Source: Clostridiaceae bacterium
Lineage (GTDB): Bacteria > Bacillota > Clostridia > DSM-8532
NCBI GenBank assembly: GCA_012521705.1
Contig: JAAYLX010000016.1
Span: 1 to 58,887 of the forward strand
Direction of reading: 5' to 3'
DNA length: 58,887 nt
Part shown: piece after piece, positions 9,076-17,090 of the stretch
Layout: each line of letters starts with the position of its first letter
How positions within the stretch are numbered: the stretch's first letter is position 1
Program-made: the position numbers and the translations under genes
The notes under the pieces: model-generated
Databases searched by the model: none
What the model was told of the DNA's origin: nothing
The model's input: the letters and a program-made list of their open reading frames with translations, nothing else

Positions 9076-9379
9076 TATCACTCCATATCTTATTTTAATT
9101 TATGCCAAATTTATTATTATTAAGTTTATAATAATACTATACATTTTTCAACACTTTAGTCCGCTATACAGGTTAATTAGATTATTTTGGAATTGTAACA
9201 TCCGGGCAATTATCTCTAAAATTCTATCTGCCAAAATGTCAAATCATGGGGTATTTTTATATAAAAATTGTAGGATATACTATATGGACTTTAGCATAAT
9301 GAAGTGTTAAAATAATAACAATTACTTTGGAACGTACTAGTCCGGTAAAAATGTTGTAAGAATGGAGTGAGTTCACGAT
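9076..9379. other. Divergent intergenic region between TRAP operon and serC
   Basis: About 300 AT-rich bases must hold the promoters of both the minus-strand TRAP operon and serC. A candidate serC promoter is listed separately. For the TRAP operon only a weak minus-strand TTGAAA at 9146-9151 was seen, without a convincing -10. No riboswitch or gene was recognised. Confidence 0.5.
9285..9313 (+). promoter_or_regulatory. Candidate promoter of serC
   Basis: TGGACT (9285-9290) and TAAAAT (9308-9313) are 17 bases apart and lie 67 bases upstream of the serC start codon. The -35 matches 4 of 6 consensus bases and the -10 matches 5 of 6. Confidence 0.45.
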
Positions 9380-10465
9380 ATGGCAAGAGTATATAATTTT
9401 TCAGCAGGCCCAGGTACCCTTCCCGAGGAAGTTTTAAAGAGAGCTGCGGAAGAGATGTTGGATTACAAAGGTTCCGGAATGTCGGTAATGGAAATGAGCC
9501 ACCGCTCTTCCTGGTATGAAGAAGTTCACAATAACGCCGCAAACACCCTCAAAGAGATTATGAACATACCTGACAACTACAAGGTGCTTTTTCTGCAGGG
9601 AGGAGCCCATCTGCAGTTTGCCATGGTTCCGTTAAATCTGAAGAAAACTGGCAAAGCTGATTACCTTGTAGCAGGACAGTGGGGAAAGAAAGCTGCAGCG
9701 GAAGCCAAGAAGTTCATATCTGTCAACGTGGTTGCTTCATCTGAGGATAAGACATACAGCTATATTCCCAAAATTGAAAAGTCAATGCTCAGCGAGGATG
9801 CGGACTATTTCCATATAACAACCAATAACACCGTATTTGGCACACGCCTCAGGGACAAGGATATTGTCTGCCTTGAAAACGTGCCTCTGGTTGCGGATAT
9901 GTCATCAAATATCCTGTCAGAAGTCTACGATGTATCCAAGTTCGGCATCATTTATGCCGGTGCCCAGAAAAATATGGGACCTGCAGGAGTTACTGTTGTA
10001 ATTATCAGGGAAGACCTTATAAAAGATGTTGACGCCAGTGTTCCTACCATGCTCCAGTATAAAATCCATGCCGATCAAAACTCACTTTACAATACACCGC
10101 CTTGTTACAGCATATATATTTGCGGCCTGGTTTACGAGTGGGTCAAGAAAAACGGCGGGGTAGAGGCAATGCAGAAGATCAATGAAGAAAAGGCTAAACT
10201 TTTGTATGACTGCATAGACAACTCCAGCCTCTATAAAGGCACTGTTGACAAGTATGACCGCTCCATCATGAACGTGAACTTCAAGACCGGCAATGAAGAG
10301 CTGGACAAGAAGTTTATAAAAGAAGCCACAGAACGTGGCCTGGTAAACCTTAAAGGTTACAGGACCGTGGGCGGCATGAGAGCAAGCATATACAATGCAA
10401 TGCCTGTGGAAGGCGTAAAAGCTCTTGTGGAATTCATGAAAGAATTTGAGGCAAAGAATTCTTAA
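9380..10465 (+). CDS. serC: Phosphoserine aminotransferase
   Basis: This is a 361-residue class V PLP aminotransferase. It converts 3-phosphohydroxypyruvate and glutamate to phosphoserine in serine biosynthesis. The family start VYNFSAGPGTLPEEVL is present, as are GSGMSVMEMSHRS, FLQGGAHLQF and the PLP lysine in YAGAQKNMGPAGVTVV (about residue 197). The length is normal. The ATG at 9380 has GGAG about 10 bases upstream. It stands alone: no serA or serB follows, and a terminator occurs about 160 bases downstream. Confidence 0.96.
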   Translation: MARVYNFSAGPGTLPEEVLKRAAEEMLDYKGSGMSVMEMSHRSSWYEEVHNNAANTLKEIMNIPDNYKVLFLQGGAHLQFAMVPLNLKKTGKADYLVAGQWGKKAAAEAKKFISVNVVASSEDKTYSYIPKIEKSMLSEDADYFHITTNNTVFGTRLRDKDIVCLENVPLVADMSSNILSEVYDVSKFGIIYAGAQKNMGPAGVTVVIIREDLIKDVDASVPTMLQYKIHADQNSLYNTPPCYSIYICGLVYEWVKKNGGVEAMQKINEEKAKLLYDCIDNSSLYKGTVDKYDRSIMNVNFKTGNEELDKKFIKEATERGLVNLKGYRTVGGMRASIYNAMPVEGVKALVEFMKEFEAKNS

Positions 10466-11046
10466 TATGAACCCTTAGTTAAGAAGCTTAAGAAAAAATA
10501 ATAGTATAATTAATAGTAGCTGAGTTTTCTTGAGCAACAAAAATCAATGCAATAGATAAGTAAATAAGCTTTGATGCTTTATTTCACCGAAATCTCATAA
10601 CACACAGAGTAATTTAACTTATAAAGACCGGGAAGCGAGACGCTTCACGGTCTTTTGTTTATTGCTTGCTATCATAAAGCGAGATGCGACCCGATTTTTT
10701 TGATTTCCATCCCGGATACTCTTCCAAAAAAGGTGTACTTAATATGGCACAAACTCTTAAATGGCAATCTGCATGTTTCTTGCCATTTGAAATGCGTTAG
10801 GGTATCATTTATATTGTTCGTGTTTGACAAAGAATAAAGTATTACCGGACACAGGATATGGACAGGATTACGCTGAAATTTTCTATTATATATTATGGAT
10901 ATATATAAGGTCACAAGTAAGTATTATATACAAGTTTGATATTAAATAGTGGTTTTATATTTACAATATTTTGATTATTACATATCGATTTGACAAAAAA
11001 TTAAATTAGAAAGTTTTGGAGGTTAGGATTAATTTCCTTATTAATT
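10466..11046. other. 581-base non-coding region between serC and the radical SAM operon
   Basis: An imperfect hairpin (AAATAAGC ... GCTTTATTT, 10562-10584) and a strong terminator (10624-10656) fill the first third. A TATAAT box at 10505-10510 has no good -35. The stretch from it to the terminator, about 145 bases, could be a small RNA, but nothing matches a known family. The rest, 10660-11046, is AT-rich, and no credible gene was found. A TTGACA at 10990-10995 has no correctly spaced -10. Confidence 0.5.
10624..10656 (+). terminator. Rho-independent terminator downstream of serC
   Basis: AAGACCG (10624-10630) pairs with CGGTCTT (10648-10654), with an inner GAAGCG/CGCTTC stem and an AGA loop. 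It continues into TTTT and a T-rich tail. Confidence 0.85.
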
Positions 11047-12900
11047 ATGAGAATAGAGCTTAACGATAAAATTTTACTGGATGTAAAAAAGCCTGCCAAA
11101 TATACCGGCAATGAATGGAACATGGTCAGGAAGAATCCGGAGGATGTAGCCGTACGGTTTGCCTTCTGTTTTCCGGATGACTATGAAATAGGCATGTCCC
11201 ATCTGGGCATGAAGATACTTTACCATATCCTCAACAAGCGTGATGATACTTATTGCGAAAGGGCTTTCGCGCCGTGGATTGACATGGAGGACAAGCTCAG
11301 GGAGAATAATATCCCTCTTTATACACTGGAGACTTATACTCCGCTGTGTGAATTCGATATTGTAGGTTTTACCCTCCAGTATGAAATGAGTTACAGCAAT
11401 ATTCTGAACATGCTTGATCTTGGGAAAATCCCTGTGCTGGCAAAGGAAAGAAAAGAGGGTATGCCCTTTGTGATTGCCGGTGGGCCATGTACCGTCAACC
11501 CCGAACCATTGGCGGATTTCTTCGACTTTTTTGTAATCGGTGAAGGGGAAGAGATAACCAATGAAATAATTGACGCATATAAGGAATGGAAAAAGGCAGG
11601 GGAGAAAAGAGAAAAGTTTCTTGAACGGGTTGCCCTTATTGAAGGCGTCTATGTGCCTTCCTTCTATGATGTGGAGTATAATGACGACGGAACGATAAAA
11701 AGCATAACTCCAAACCGTGAAAATGTTCCCGGGAAGGTTAAAAGGCGTATAATCAATAATCTTGACACTGTTGATTTCCCGGATGAAATAATAGTGCCCT
11801 TTGTGGGGACTGTCCATGACCGTATAATGCTTGAGCTTTTCAGGGGCTGCATCAGGGGATGCAGGTTCTGTCAGGCAGGTTTTATCTACCGCCCTGTCAG
11901 GGAAAGGAGCTATGACAACCTTTTGGACCTTGCAAAGTCTGCTGTTGAAAAAACAGGGTATGAGGAAATATCCCTTGTATCTCTGAGCACCAGCGACTAC
12001 TCACAGCTTCCTGAATTATGCAATGCTCTTATTGAATATACCGAAGGACAGAAAGTCAGTCTGGCTCTGCCTTCATTGAGACTTGACAACTTCTCCCTCG
12101 GGCTTATGGACAAAGTGTCAAAAGTAAGAAAAAGCGGTCTTACCTTTGCCCCGGAGGCAGGTACCCAAAGGCTCCGGGATGTTATCAATAAGGGAATTAC
12201 CGAGGAGGATTTGCTTAACTCGGTGAGAATGGCTGTGGAAGGCGGATGGAATAATGTTAAACTCTATTTCATGATGGGCCTTCCCACAGAGACCATGGAA
12301 GACATAGACGGAATAGCAGACCTTGGAATAAAGCTGATACATGCATGCAGGGACTTGCCCCACGGAAAAACACTCAATATCACTTTGAGCACATCCTGCT
12401 TTGTGCCAAAGCCGTTTACTCCGTTCCAGTGGGAGCCCATGGACGAGATTGACAACCTGATGCAAAAGCAGTATCACTTAAAAGACAGAATCAAAAAAGG
12501 CAGCCGGAGAATTACCTACAACTATCATGAGGCAAAATTGAGCATGCTTGAGGCTGTTTTTGCAAGAGGCGACAGAAGAACAGGCAAGGTGCTCTATACC
12601 GCATGGAAGAAAGGATGCAAATTTGACGGATGGGACGAGTATTTCGAGTTTGACAAATGGATGGAAGCCTTTGAGGAATGCGGTATCGATCCTAAGTTCT
12701 ATGCCAACAGAAAGCGGGCGTTTACCGAGATTCTGCCCTGGGATCATATAAATATAGGCGTTTCAAAGAGATTCCTTAAAAACGAGTGTGAAAAAGCTTA
12801 CATGGGAGAAACCACAGAAAACTGCACGGCCAACTGCTCTTTCTGTGGAGTCCAGGGCTACAAAGCAGGAATATGTACAAGGACAAAACGGAGTGTATAG
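11047..12900 (+). CDS. B12-binding-like radical SAM protein (TIGR03960 family)
   Basis: The protein has 617 residues. The N-terminal part is a B12-binding-like fold (FPDDYEIGMSHLGMKILYHILNKR; GGPCTVNPEPLADFFDFFVIGEGEE). It is followed by a radical SAM core whose CxxxCxxC cluster is GCIRGCRFCQAGF (about residues 270-282). A C-terminal Cys-rich end (NCTANCSFCGVQGYKAGIC) could bind a second cluster. The family is found next to DUF2344 and RNase G genes, exactly as here, and its substrate is not established. The start is unusual: a full GGAGG at 11018-11022 lies 24 bases before the ATG, with a small AGGA/TCCT hairpin between them. Confidence 0.88.
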   Translation: MRIELNDKILLDVKKPAKYTGNEWNMVRKNPEDVAVRFAFCFPDDYEIGMSHLGMKILYHILNKRDDTYCERAFAPWIDMEDKLRENNIPLYTLETYTPLCEFDIVGFTLQYEMSYSNILNMLDLGKIPVLAKERKEGMPFVIAGGPCTVNPEPLADFFDFFVIGEGEEITNEIIDAYKEWKKAGEKREKFLERVALIEGVYVPSFYDVEYNDDGTIKSITPNRENVPGKVKRRIINNLDTVDFPDEIIVPFVGTVHDRIMLELFRGCIRGCRFCQAGFIYRPVRERSYDNLLDLAKSAVEKTGYEEISLVSLSTSDYSQLPELCNALIEYTEGQKVSLALPSLRLDNFSLGLMDKVSKVRKSGLTFAPEAGTQRLRDVINKGITEEDLLNSVRMAVEGGWNNVKLYFMMGLPTETMEDIDGIADLGIKLIHACRDLPHGKTLNITLSTSCFVPKPFTPFQWEPMDEIDNLMQKQYHLKDRIKKGSRRITYNYHEAKLSMLEAVFARGDRRTGKVLYTAWKKGCKFDGWDEYFEFDKWMEAFEECGIDPKFYANRKRAFTEILPWDHINIGVSKRFLKNECEKAYMGETTENCTANCSFCGVQGYKAGICTRTKRSV

Positions 12901-12903
12901 AAT

Positions 12904-13635
12904 ATGGCTAAGACTTTGAGATTCAGATTTTCCCGGGGTCAGGAATTAAAATATCTTTCCCATCTGGAAATTCTCAGGGTTTTCGAGAGAGCGCTGAGAA
13001 GATCGGGGCTTCCTGTGGAGTATTCCCAGGGGTTTAACCCAAGGATGAAAATTGTGTTCGGGCTTCCCATTTCAACGGGACTTACCAGTGACGCTGAATA
13101 TGCGGATATTGTGCTTGAGAAAGACATAGACTTGAGTACTTTTGTGGAAACCCTCAATGAGAGTATGCCTTTGGGTTTAAAGATTCATGAGGCCGTTGAG
13201 CTTAAGAATAAAAACAATATTATGAATGAGATAAAAGGAGCAAGATACAATATTACTATGCGGGCTTCATTAACTTACGGGGAGATGGAAGACATGGTGT
13301 CATCCTTCCTTTCAAAAGAGGAACTGACAGTAATGAAAAAAACCAAAAAAGGCATGTCACCCGTAAATATAAGACCAATGATTTATTCAATGAACGTGAT
13401 TCGTAAGGATACGGGTCGGGATGTCAATAGTTCAGGCCATGAAGACGGTAATATTATTGAACTTGACGCGCTATTGAGCGCAGGGGCGCAGGACAATCTT
13501 CGGGCGGATTTATTGATGGAGGCTTTTATGGAGTATACGGGACTAAAGGCCGATATTTTATCCATAAACCGCAGCGCTTTATATACAATAAGATCAAATG
13601 AGTGGAAAACTCCCTTTGAGGTGGCCAATGGTTAA
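12904..13635 (+). CDS. DUF2344 (TIGR03936) protein, partner of the radical SAM protein
   Basis: This 243-residue protein has the DUF2344 signature (RFRFSRGQELKYLSHLEILRVFERALRRSGLPVEYSQGFNPRMKIVFGLPISTG). In many bacteria this domain is fused to, or encoded next to, the TIGR03960 radical SAM protein; here it starts 3 bases after that gene's stop. Its last 8 bases overlap the start of the RNase G gene, so the three are translationally coupled. The function is unknown. The family's conserved association with RNase G suggests an RNA or ribosome-related modification, which is inference. Confidence 0.88.
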   Translation: MAKTLRFRFSRGQELKYLSHLEILRVFERALRRSGLPVEYSQGFNPRMKIVFGLPISTGLTSDAEYADIVLEKDIDLSTFVETLNESMPLGLKIHEAVELKNKNNIMNEIKGARYNITMRASLTYGEMEDMVSSFLSKEELTVMKKTKKGMSPVNIRPMIYSMNVIRKDTGRDVNSSGHEDGNIIELDALLSAGAQDNLRADLLMEAFMEYTGLKADILSINRSALYTIRSNEWKTPFEVANG

Positions 13636-14875
13636 GGAAATTCTGGTGGATGCAGGTCCGGACAAGGTTCGCGTGGCAATACTTGAAGACGGAGAACCTG
13701 TGGAGATTTTTGCAGAAGAAACTGGAAACAAAAGTCTTGTGGGCAATATATACAGAGGTAAAGTGGAACGTACTCTAAAGGGTATGCAGGCAGCCTTTGT
13801 AGATATTGGCCTTGAAAGAAATGCCTTTCTCTATGTCAATGACATTGTGCCGGTCAATTTTGACGAACACTTAACTGTTGGCAAAACTAAGGATATTTCT
13901 GAACTTATATCCCCCGGACAGGAGATTTCTGTCCAGATAACAAAGGATGCATCTGAAAATAAAGGTGCAAGAGTTACCACAAGGCTGTCACTGCCCGGAA
14001 GGTACCTTGCCATAGTTAGAAATACTGAATCAGTTGGGGTTTCCAAAAAGATCAGCGATGAAAAGGAACGGGAGCGTCTAAGGGACATAGCAAGGCGCAA
14101 CAAGCCTGAAAATGCAGGAATAATCATTCGCACAGCAGCTGAAGGCATCCCAGAGGAACAAATCGTTGAAGAAATAGAAGAACTGAAAAAACTGTACCAT
14201 ACCCTCCTGGAAAAAGAGAAGAAAGGGAATGTTCCCCGCCTTTTATACAGTGAACCCGGAATTATTGGCCAGGCTGTAAGGGAACATCTCACGGCCGACA
14301 CCCGCCGGTTTATTATTAACAATGAGTCCGAATATGAAAGAATACTTGCATTTCTTGAAGATACGTCGCCTGCTTTGAAAAACAAGATTCAACTCTACTC
14401 CAAAGAATATGACATGTTTGAATTCTATAATGTTGAAAGTGCCATCAATGAAGCCCTGTCAAGAAAAGTCAGGATGAAAAGCGGAGCATATCTCATCTTT
14501 GACATGACAGAAGCGCTTACCGTAATTGATGTTAACAGCGGTCAATTTACCGGAAAAACAAATCTGGAGGACACCGCCTTCAGAATTAATCTGGAAGCGG
14601 CGCAGACCATTGCCCGCCAGTTGCGGCTCAGGAATTTAAGCGGCATTATTATAGTGGATTTTATTGACATGCACAATAAAGAGCACCAACAGCAGGTGGT
14701 TCAGACCCTCAAAGACGCCGTGAAGTCTGACAAAACCCATACCGTAGTCATTGGAATGACCAGCCTGGGTCTGGTGGAGATAACCAGAAAGAAAATCCGC
14801 CAGCCTCTGTACAAGAGCTTTACAATTAGCTGCCATGTCTGCAATGGCACAGGCTTTATACGCAACTCAAAATAG
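13628..14875 (+). CDS. rng: Ribonuclease E/G family endoribonuclease
   Basis: This 415-residue RNase G-like enzyme processes or degrades RNA. Visible parts are an S1-like N-terminal domain (NIYRGKVERTLKGMQAAFVDIGLERNAFLY), the catalytic metal site in LTVIDVNSGQFTG, and a C-terminal zinc-link-like CHVCNGTG. The length fits RNase G rather than the longer RNase E. The ATG at 13628 is preferred over an upstream in-frame start at 13598 because GAGG lies 5 bases upstream and the protein then begins at the conserved KEILVDAG. It overlaps the DUF2344 gene by 8 bases. rplU and rpmA, which often follow this operon, are not here. Confidence 0.92.
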   Translation: MVKEILVDAGPDKVRVAILEDGEPVEIFAEETGNKSLVGNIYRGKVERTLKGMQAAFVDIGLERNAFLYVNDIVPVNFDEHLTVGKTKDISELISPGQEISVQITKDASENKGARVTTRLSLPGRYLAIVRNTESVGVSKKISDEKERERLRDIARRNKPENAGIIIRTAAEGIPEEQIVEEIEELKKLYHTLLEKEKKGNVPRLLYSEPGIIGQAVREHLTADTRRFIINNESEYERILAFLEDTSPALKNKIQLYSKEYDMFEFYNVESAINEALSRKVRMKSGAYLIFDMTEALTVIDVNSGQFTGKTNLEDTAFRINLEAAQTIARQLRLRNLSGIIIVDFIDMHNKEHQQQVVQTLKDAVKSDKTHTVVIGMTSLGLVEITRKKIRQPLYKSFTISCHVCNGTGFIRNSK

Positions 14876-14931
14876 CATTTCAGGCTAAATTCAACATTCT
14901 CCCGATACAAAGGCTTAAGCGAAATTTGTAT

Positions 14932-15006
14932 ATATTTGCGCATTATAATACATATTTGCGCAATTACTTTAAACTTCTTTAATTTTCCAGTCCTTGCTAT
15001 TATAAT
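14932..15006 (+). promoter_or_regulatory. Direct repeats and candidate promoter upstream of SIS/PIG-L operon
   Basis: Two exact copies of ATATTTGCGCA (14932-14942 and 14952-14962) are spaced 20 bases apart, about two helical turns, on either side of a TATAAT (14944-14949). A second TATAAT lies at 15001-15006, 17 bases after a weak TTTAAT. The repeats look like tandem sites for a regulator; the regulator is unknown. Confidence 0.45.
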
Positions 15007-15054
15007 ATTAATGGTGGAAAAGTCCGCTCAAAATAAAAAAAGGGAGATGTATTT

Positions 15055-16092
15055 ATGACCCAGATGTGGATTGAAATTTTGCAGCAGCCGGAGGCACTCA
15101 AAAACTGTATCAATACCAATAAAGAAAAGATCAAGACTTTAGTGGAGTTCCTTAAAAATAAGGATATTCGCCACATTATCATATCCGGCAGGGGTACTTC
15201 CTGGCATTCAGGAATATACTTTAAATACCTCATGGAAGTCAAAGCAGGAATACCGGTTTCCTTTGCAGCGCCCTCGGTTGCTACACTCTACAATGGCAAA
15301 GTAAACATGGAAGGGGCATTGGTAATAGGTATTTCCCAGTCCGGCCGCGCGGCTGACGTACTGGAAGTGCTCAAATCGGCGAAAGCCCAGGGAGTTCCGA
15401 CCATTGCCATTACCAATTATGAAGATTCACCCATGGCGACAGAGGCAGATCACCATCTATTCTGTGCGGCAGGCGAGGAAAAGAGCGTAGCAGCAACAAA
15501 AACATTCACATCCACATTATATCTTCTGGCAAATCTTGCAGCCGAGTGGACAGGAGATGAAGATTTCAAAAAGGAACTTGCAGCTGTTCCCGAATTGGTT
15601 CAAAAGGTTATTGACAATAATGAACAGATTAAAAATACAGTTCTGCGGTACAGATTCATGTCCGAGTGCTATGTACTTGGCCGTGGAATGAATTACTCCA
15701 TTACATTGGAAACAGCGTTGAAGCTAATGGAAACTACATACGTACGTGCAAGGGGATTTGCCATATCCGATTTCTATCACGGACCATTCGCGGTAGTGGA
15801 TAAACATTTGCCTGTATTTGTCTTTGCTCCGGAAGGAGAGTCCAAAAAGGACGCTGTGGAAATGATAAACAAACTGAAGGATGCAGGCGCCGACGTACTG
15901 GCTGTGACCAACAGCAGTGAAATTAAAGCACTTGCAGATAGTTCCATTGATATCCCCGAAGGCGTCAGTGACTTTATATCACCTTTTGTCAACGCCGTTA
16001 CAGGACAGATGTTTGCTTGCAACCTCTCTGTGCTGAGAGGGCTCAACCCGGACAATCCCAGAGGCCTTAAAAAGGTGACTGTCACCCGCTAA
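15055..16092 (+). CDS. SIS-domain sugar-phosphate isomerase/deaminase (GlmS-isomerase/NagB-II-like)
   Basis: The protein has 345 residues with two SIS domains and no glutamine amidotransferase domain. Motifs include ISGRGTSWHSG, GISQSGRAADVLEVLKSA, SVAATKTFTST, VLGRGMNYSITLETALKLMET and DFYHGPFAVV. Stand-alone proteins of this type include SIS-type glucosamine-6-phosphate deaminases, which convert glucosamine-6-P to fructose-6-P, and other amino-sugar isomerases. The start has GGGAG about 9 bases upstream. It is the first gene of an operon with a PIG-L deacetylase (47 bases downstream). That pairing fits an amino-sugar pathway, since archaeal chitobiose catabolism also uses a PIG-L deacetylase and a SIS deaminase. 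The exact substrate is inferred. Confidence 0.82.
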   Translation: MTQMWIEILQQPEALKNCINTNKEKIKTLVEFLKNKDIRHIIISGRGTSWHSGIYFKYLMEVKAGIPVSFAAPSVATLYNGKVNMEGALVIGISQSGRAADVLEVLKSAKAQGVPTIAITNYEDSPMATEADHHLFCAAGEEKSVAATKTFTSTLYLLANLAAEWTGDEDFKKELAAVPELVQKVIDNNEQIKNTVLRYRFMSECYVLGRGMNYSITLETALKLMETTYVRARGFAISDFYHGPFAVVDKHLPVFVFAPEGESKKDAVEMINKLKDAGADVLAVTNSSEIKALADSSIDIPEGVSDFISPFVNAVTGQMFACNLSVLRGLNPDNPRGLKKVTVTR

Positions 16093-16139
16093 GGTTCGAA
16101 GACCTATCTCAATGATATCAATGTAAAGGGGAAATATAT

Positions 16140-16991
16140 ATGCTGAGGTTCAATAAAGAAGGTGCCGAACTCTATATCCCCGACGGGGCGGACATGGAGA
16201 CAGCTTTCAAAAGAACAACCTGCATGGCCATAGCCGCACACCATGATGATATTGAAATAATGGCTTATCATGGAATCCTTAATTGTTTCGGAAAAGAGGA
16301 CGAGTGGTTTTTCGGTGTGGTTGCCACCGATGGCGCGGGAAGCCCGAGGGATGACATATACAAGAATTATACCGACGAAGAAATGAAGGCCATTCGCAAA
16401 AAGGAGCAGAAAAAGTCAGCCTATGTAGGTGAGTATTCCGCCGTTGCGATGCTGAACTACAAAAGCAGCGAGGTCAAGGACCCGAATAATGACGATGTGG
16501 TTTCAGAACTTGAGCGGTTGATAAAACTTGCAAGGCCAAGGATAATCTACACACATAACCTTGCCGATAAGCATGATACCCATGTAGGCGTGGTAACCAA
16601 GGTCATTAAAGCCCTTCGTGGCCTTCGCAAGGACTTGCTGCCCGAGAAGGTCTACGGGTGTGAAGTCTGGAGAAACCTGGACTGGATGAATGACAACGAA
16701 AAAGTGGTACTTGATGTATCGTCACACCAGAATATTGCAGAAGCAGTCCTTGCTGTCCATGATTCGCAGATTTGCGGAGGGAAGCGCTATGATCTTGCCA
16801 CCAGGGGAAGAAGGCTTGCCAATGCTACTTATGCGGAATCCCACGGCGTGGACAAGATAGAGCTTGCGACCTATGCCATGGACTTGACTCCTTTAATTCA
16901 TGACAAAAACCTTGATATAGCTGAATATGCCACGGGCTACATTCAGCGGTTCAGCGATGATGTAAGGGCAAGAATCTTAAAAGTTGTATAA
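16140..16991 (+). CDS. PIG-L family N-deacetylase
   Basis: This 283-residue PIG-L (LmbE-like) zinc deacetylase removes acetyl groups from N-acetylglucosamine-type substrates. The metal motif is AAHHDDIE (His34-Asp37, a variant of the usual AHPDDE), with the third ligand region in HNLADKHDTHVGVV (His145/His148). There is no signal peptide, so it acts in the cytoplasm. It is co-transcribed with the SIS gene and followed at once by a strong terminator. Family members include diacetylchitobiose deacetylase and bacillithiol/mycothiol-pathway deacetylases. The amino-sugar context favours the former but does not prove it. Confidence 0.82.
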   Translation: MLRFNKEGAELYIPDGADMETAFKRTTCMAIAAHHDDIEIMAYHGILNCFGKEDEWFFGVVATDGAGSPRDDIYKNYTDEEMKAIRKKEQKKSAYVGEYSAVAMLNYKSSEVKDPNNDDVVSELERLIKLARPRIIYTHNLADKHDTHVGVVTKVIKALRGLRKDLLPEKVYGCEVWRNLDWMNDNEKVVLDVSSHQNIAEAVLAVHDSQICGGKRYDLATRGRRLANATYAESHGVDKIELATYAMDLTPLIHDKNLDIAEYATGYIQRFSDDVRARILKVV

Positions 16992-17011
16992 TACTTAATG
17001 CTTTTTTCATA

Positions 17012-17060
17012 GAACAACAGCCGGAAGCTTTTCAAGAACTTCCGGCTGTTGTTCTTTTAA
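17012..17060 (+). terminator. Terminator of the SIS/PIG-L operon
   Basis: A perfect 16-base stem (17012-17027 with 17039-17054, starting GAACAACAGCC) has an 11-base loop and is followed by TTTTAA. It also separates the operon from the convergent ABC-2 operon. Confidence 0.85.
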
Positions 17061-17090
17061 TAAGGTTTCTCTGTCTGATAAGGATTACTT

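Noticed and set aside
10655..10837. Small plus-strand open frame after the serC terminator
   Set aside because: It starts inside the terminator T-run, has no ribosome-binding site and encodes no recognisable product.
10990..11018. Promoter at TTGACA before the radical SAM gene
   Set aside because: No acceptable -10 sequence occurs 16-18 bases downstream.
11074..11817. Minus-strand open frame of 247 codons inside the radical SAM gene
   Set aside because: It lies wholly within a recognised gene on the other strand and has no start signal or recognisable domain.
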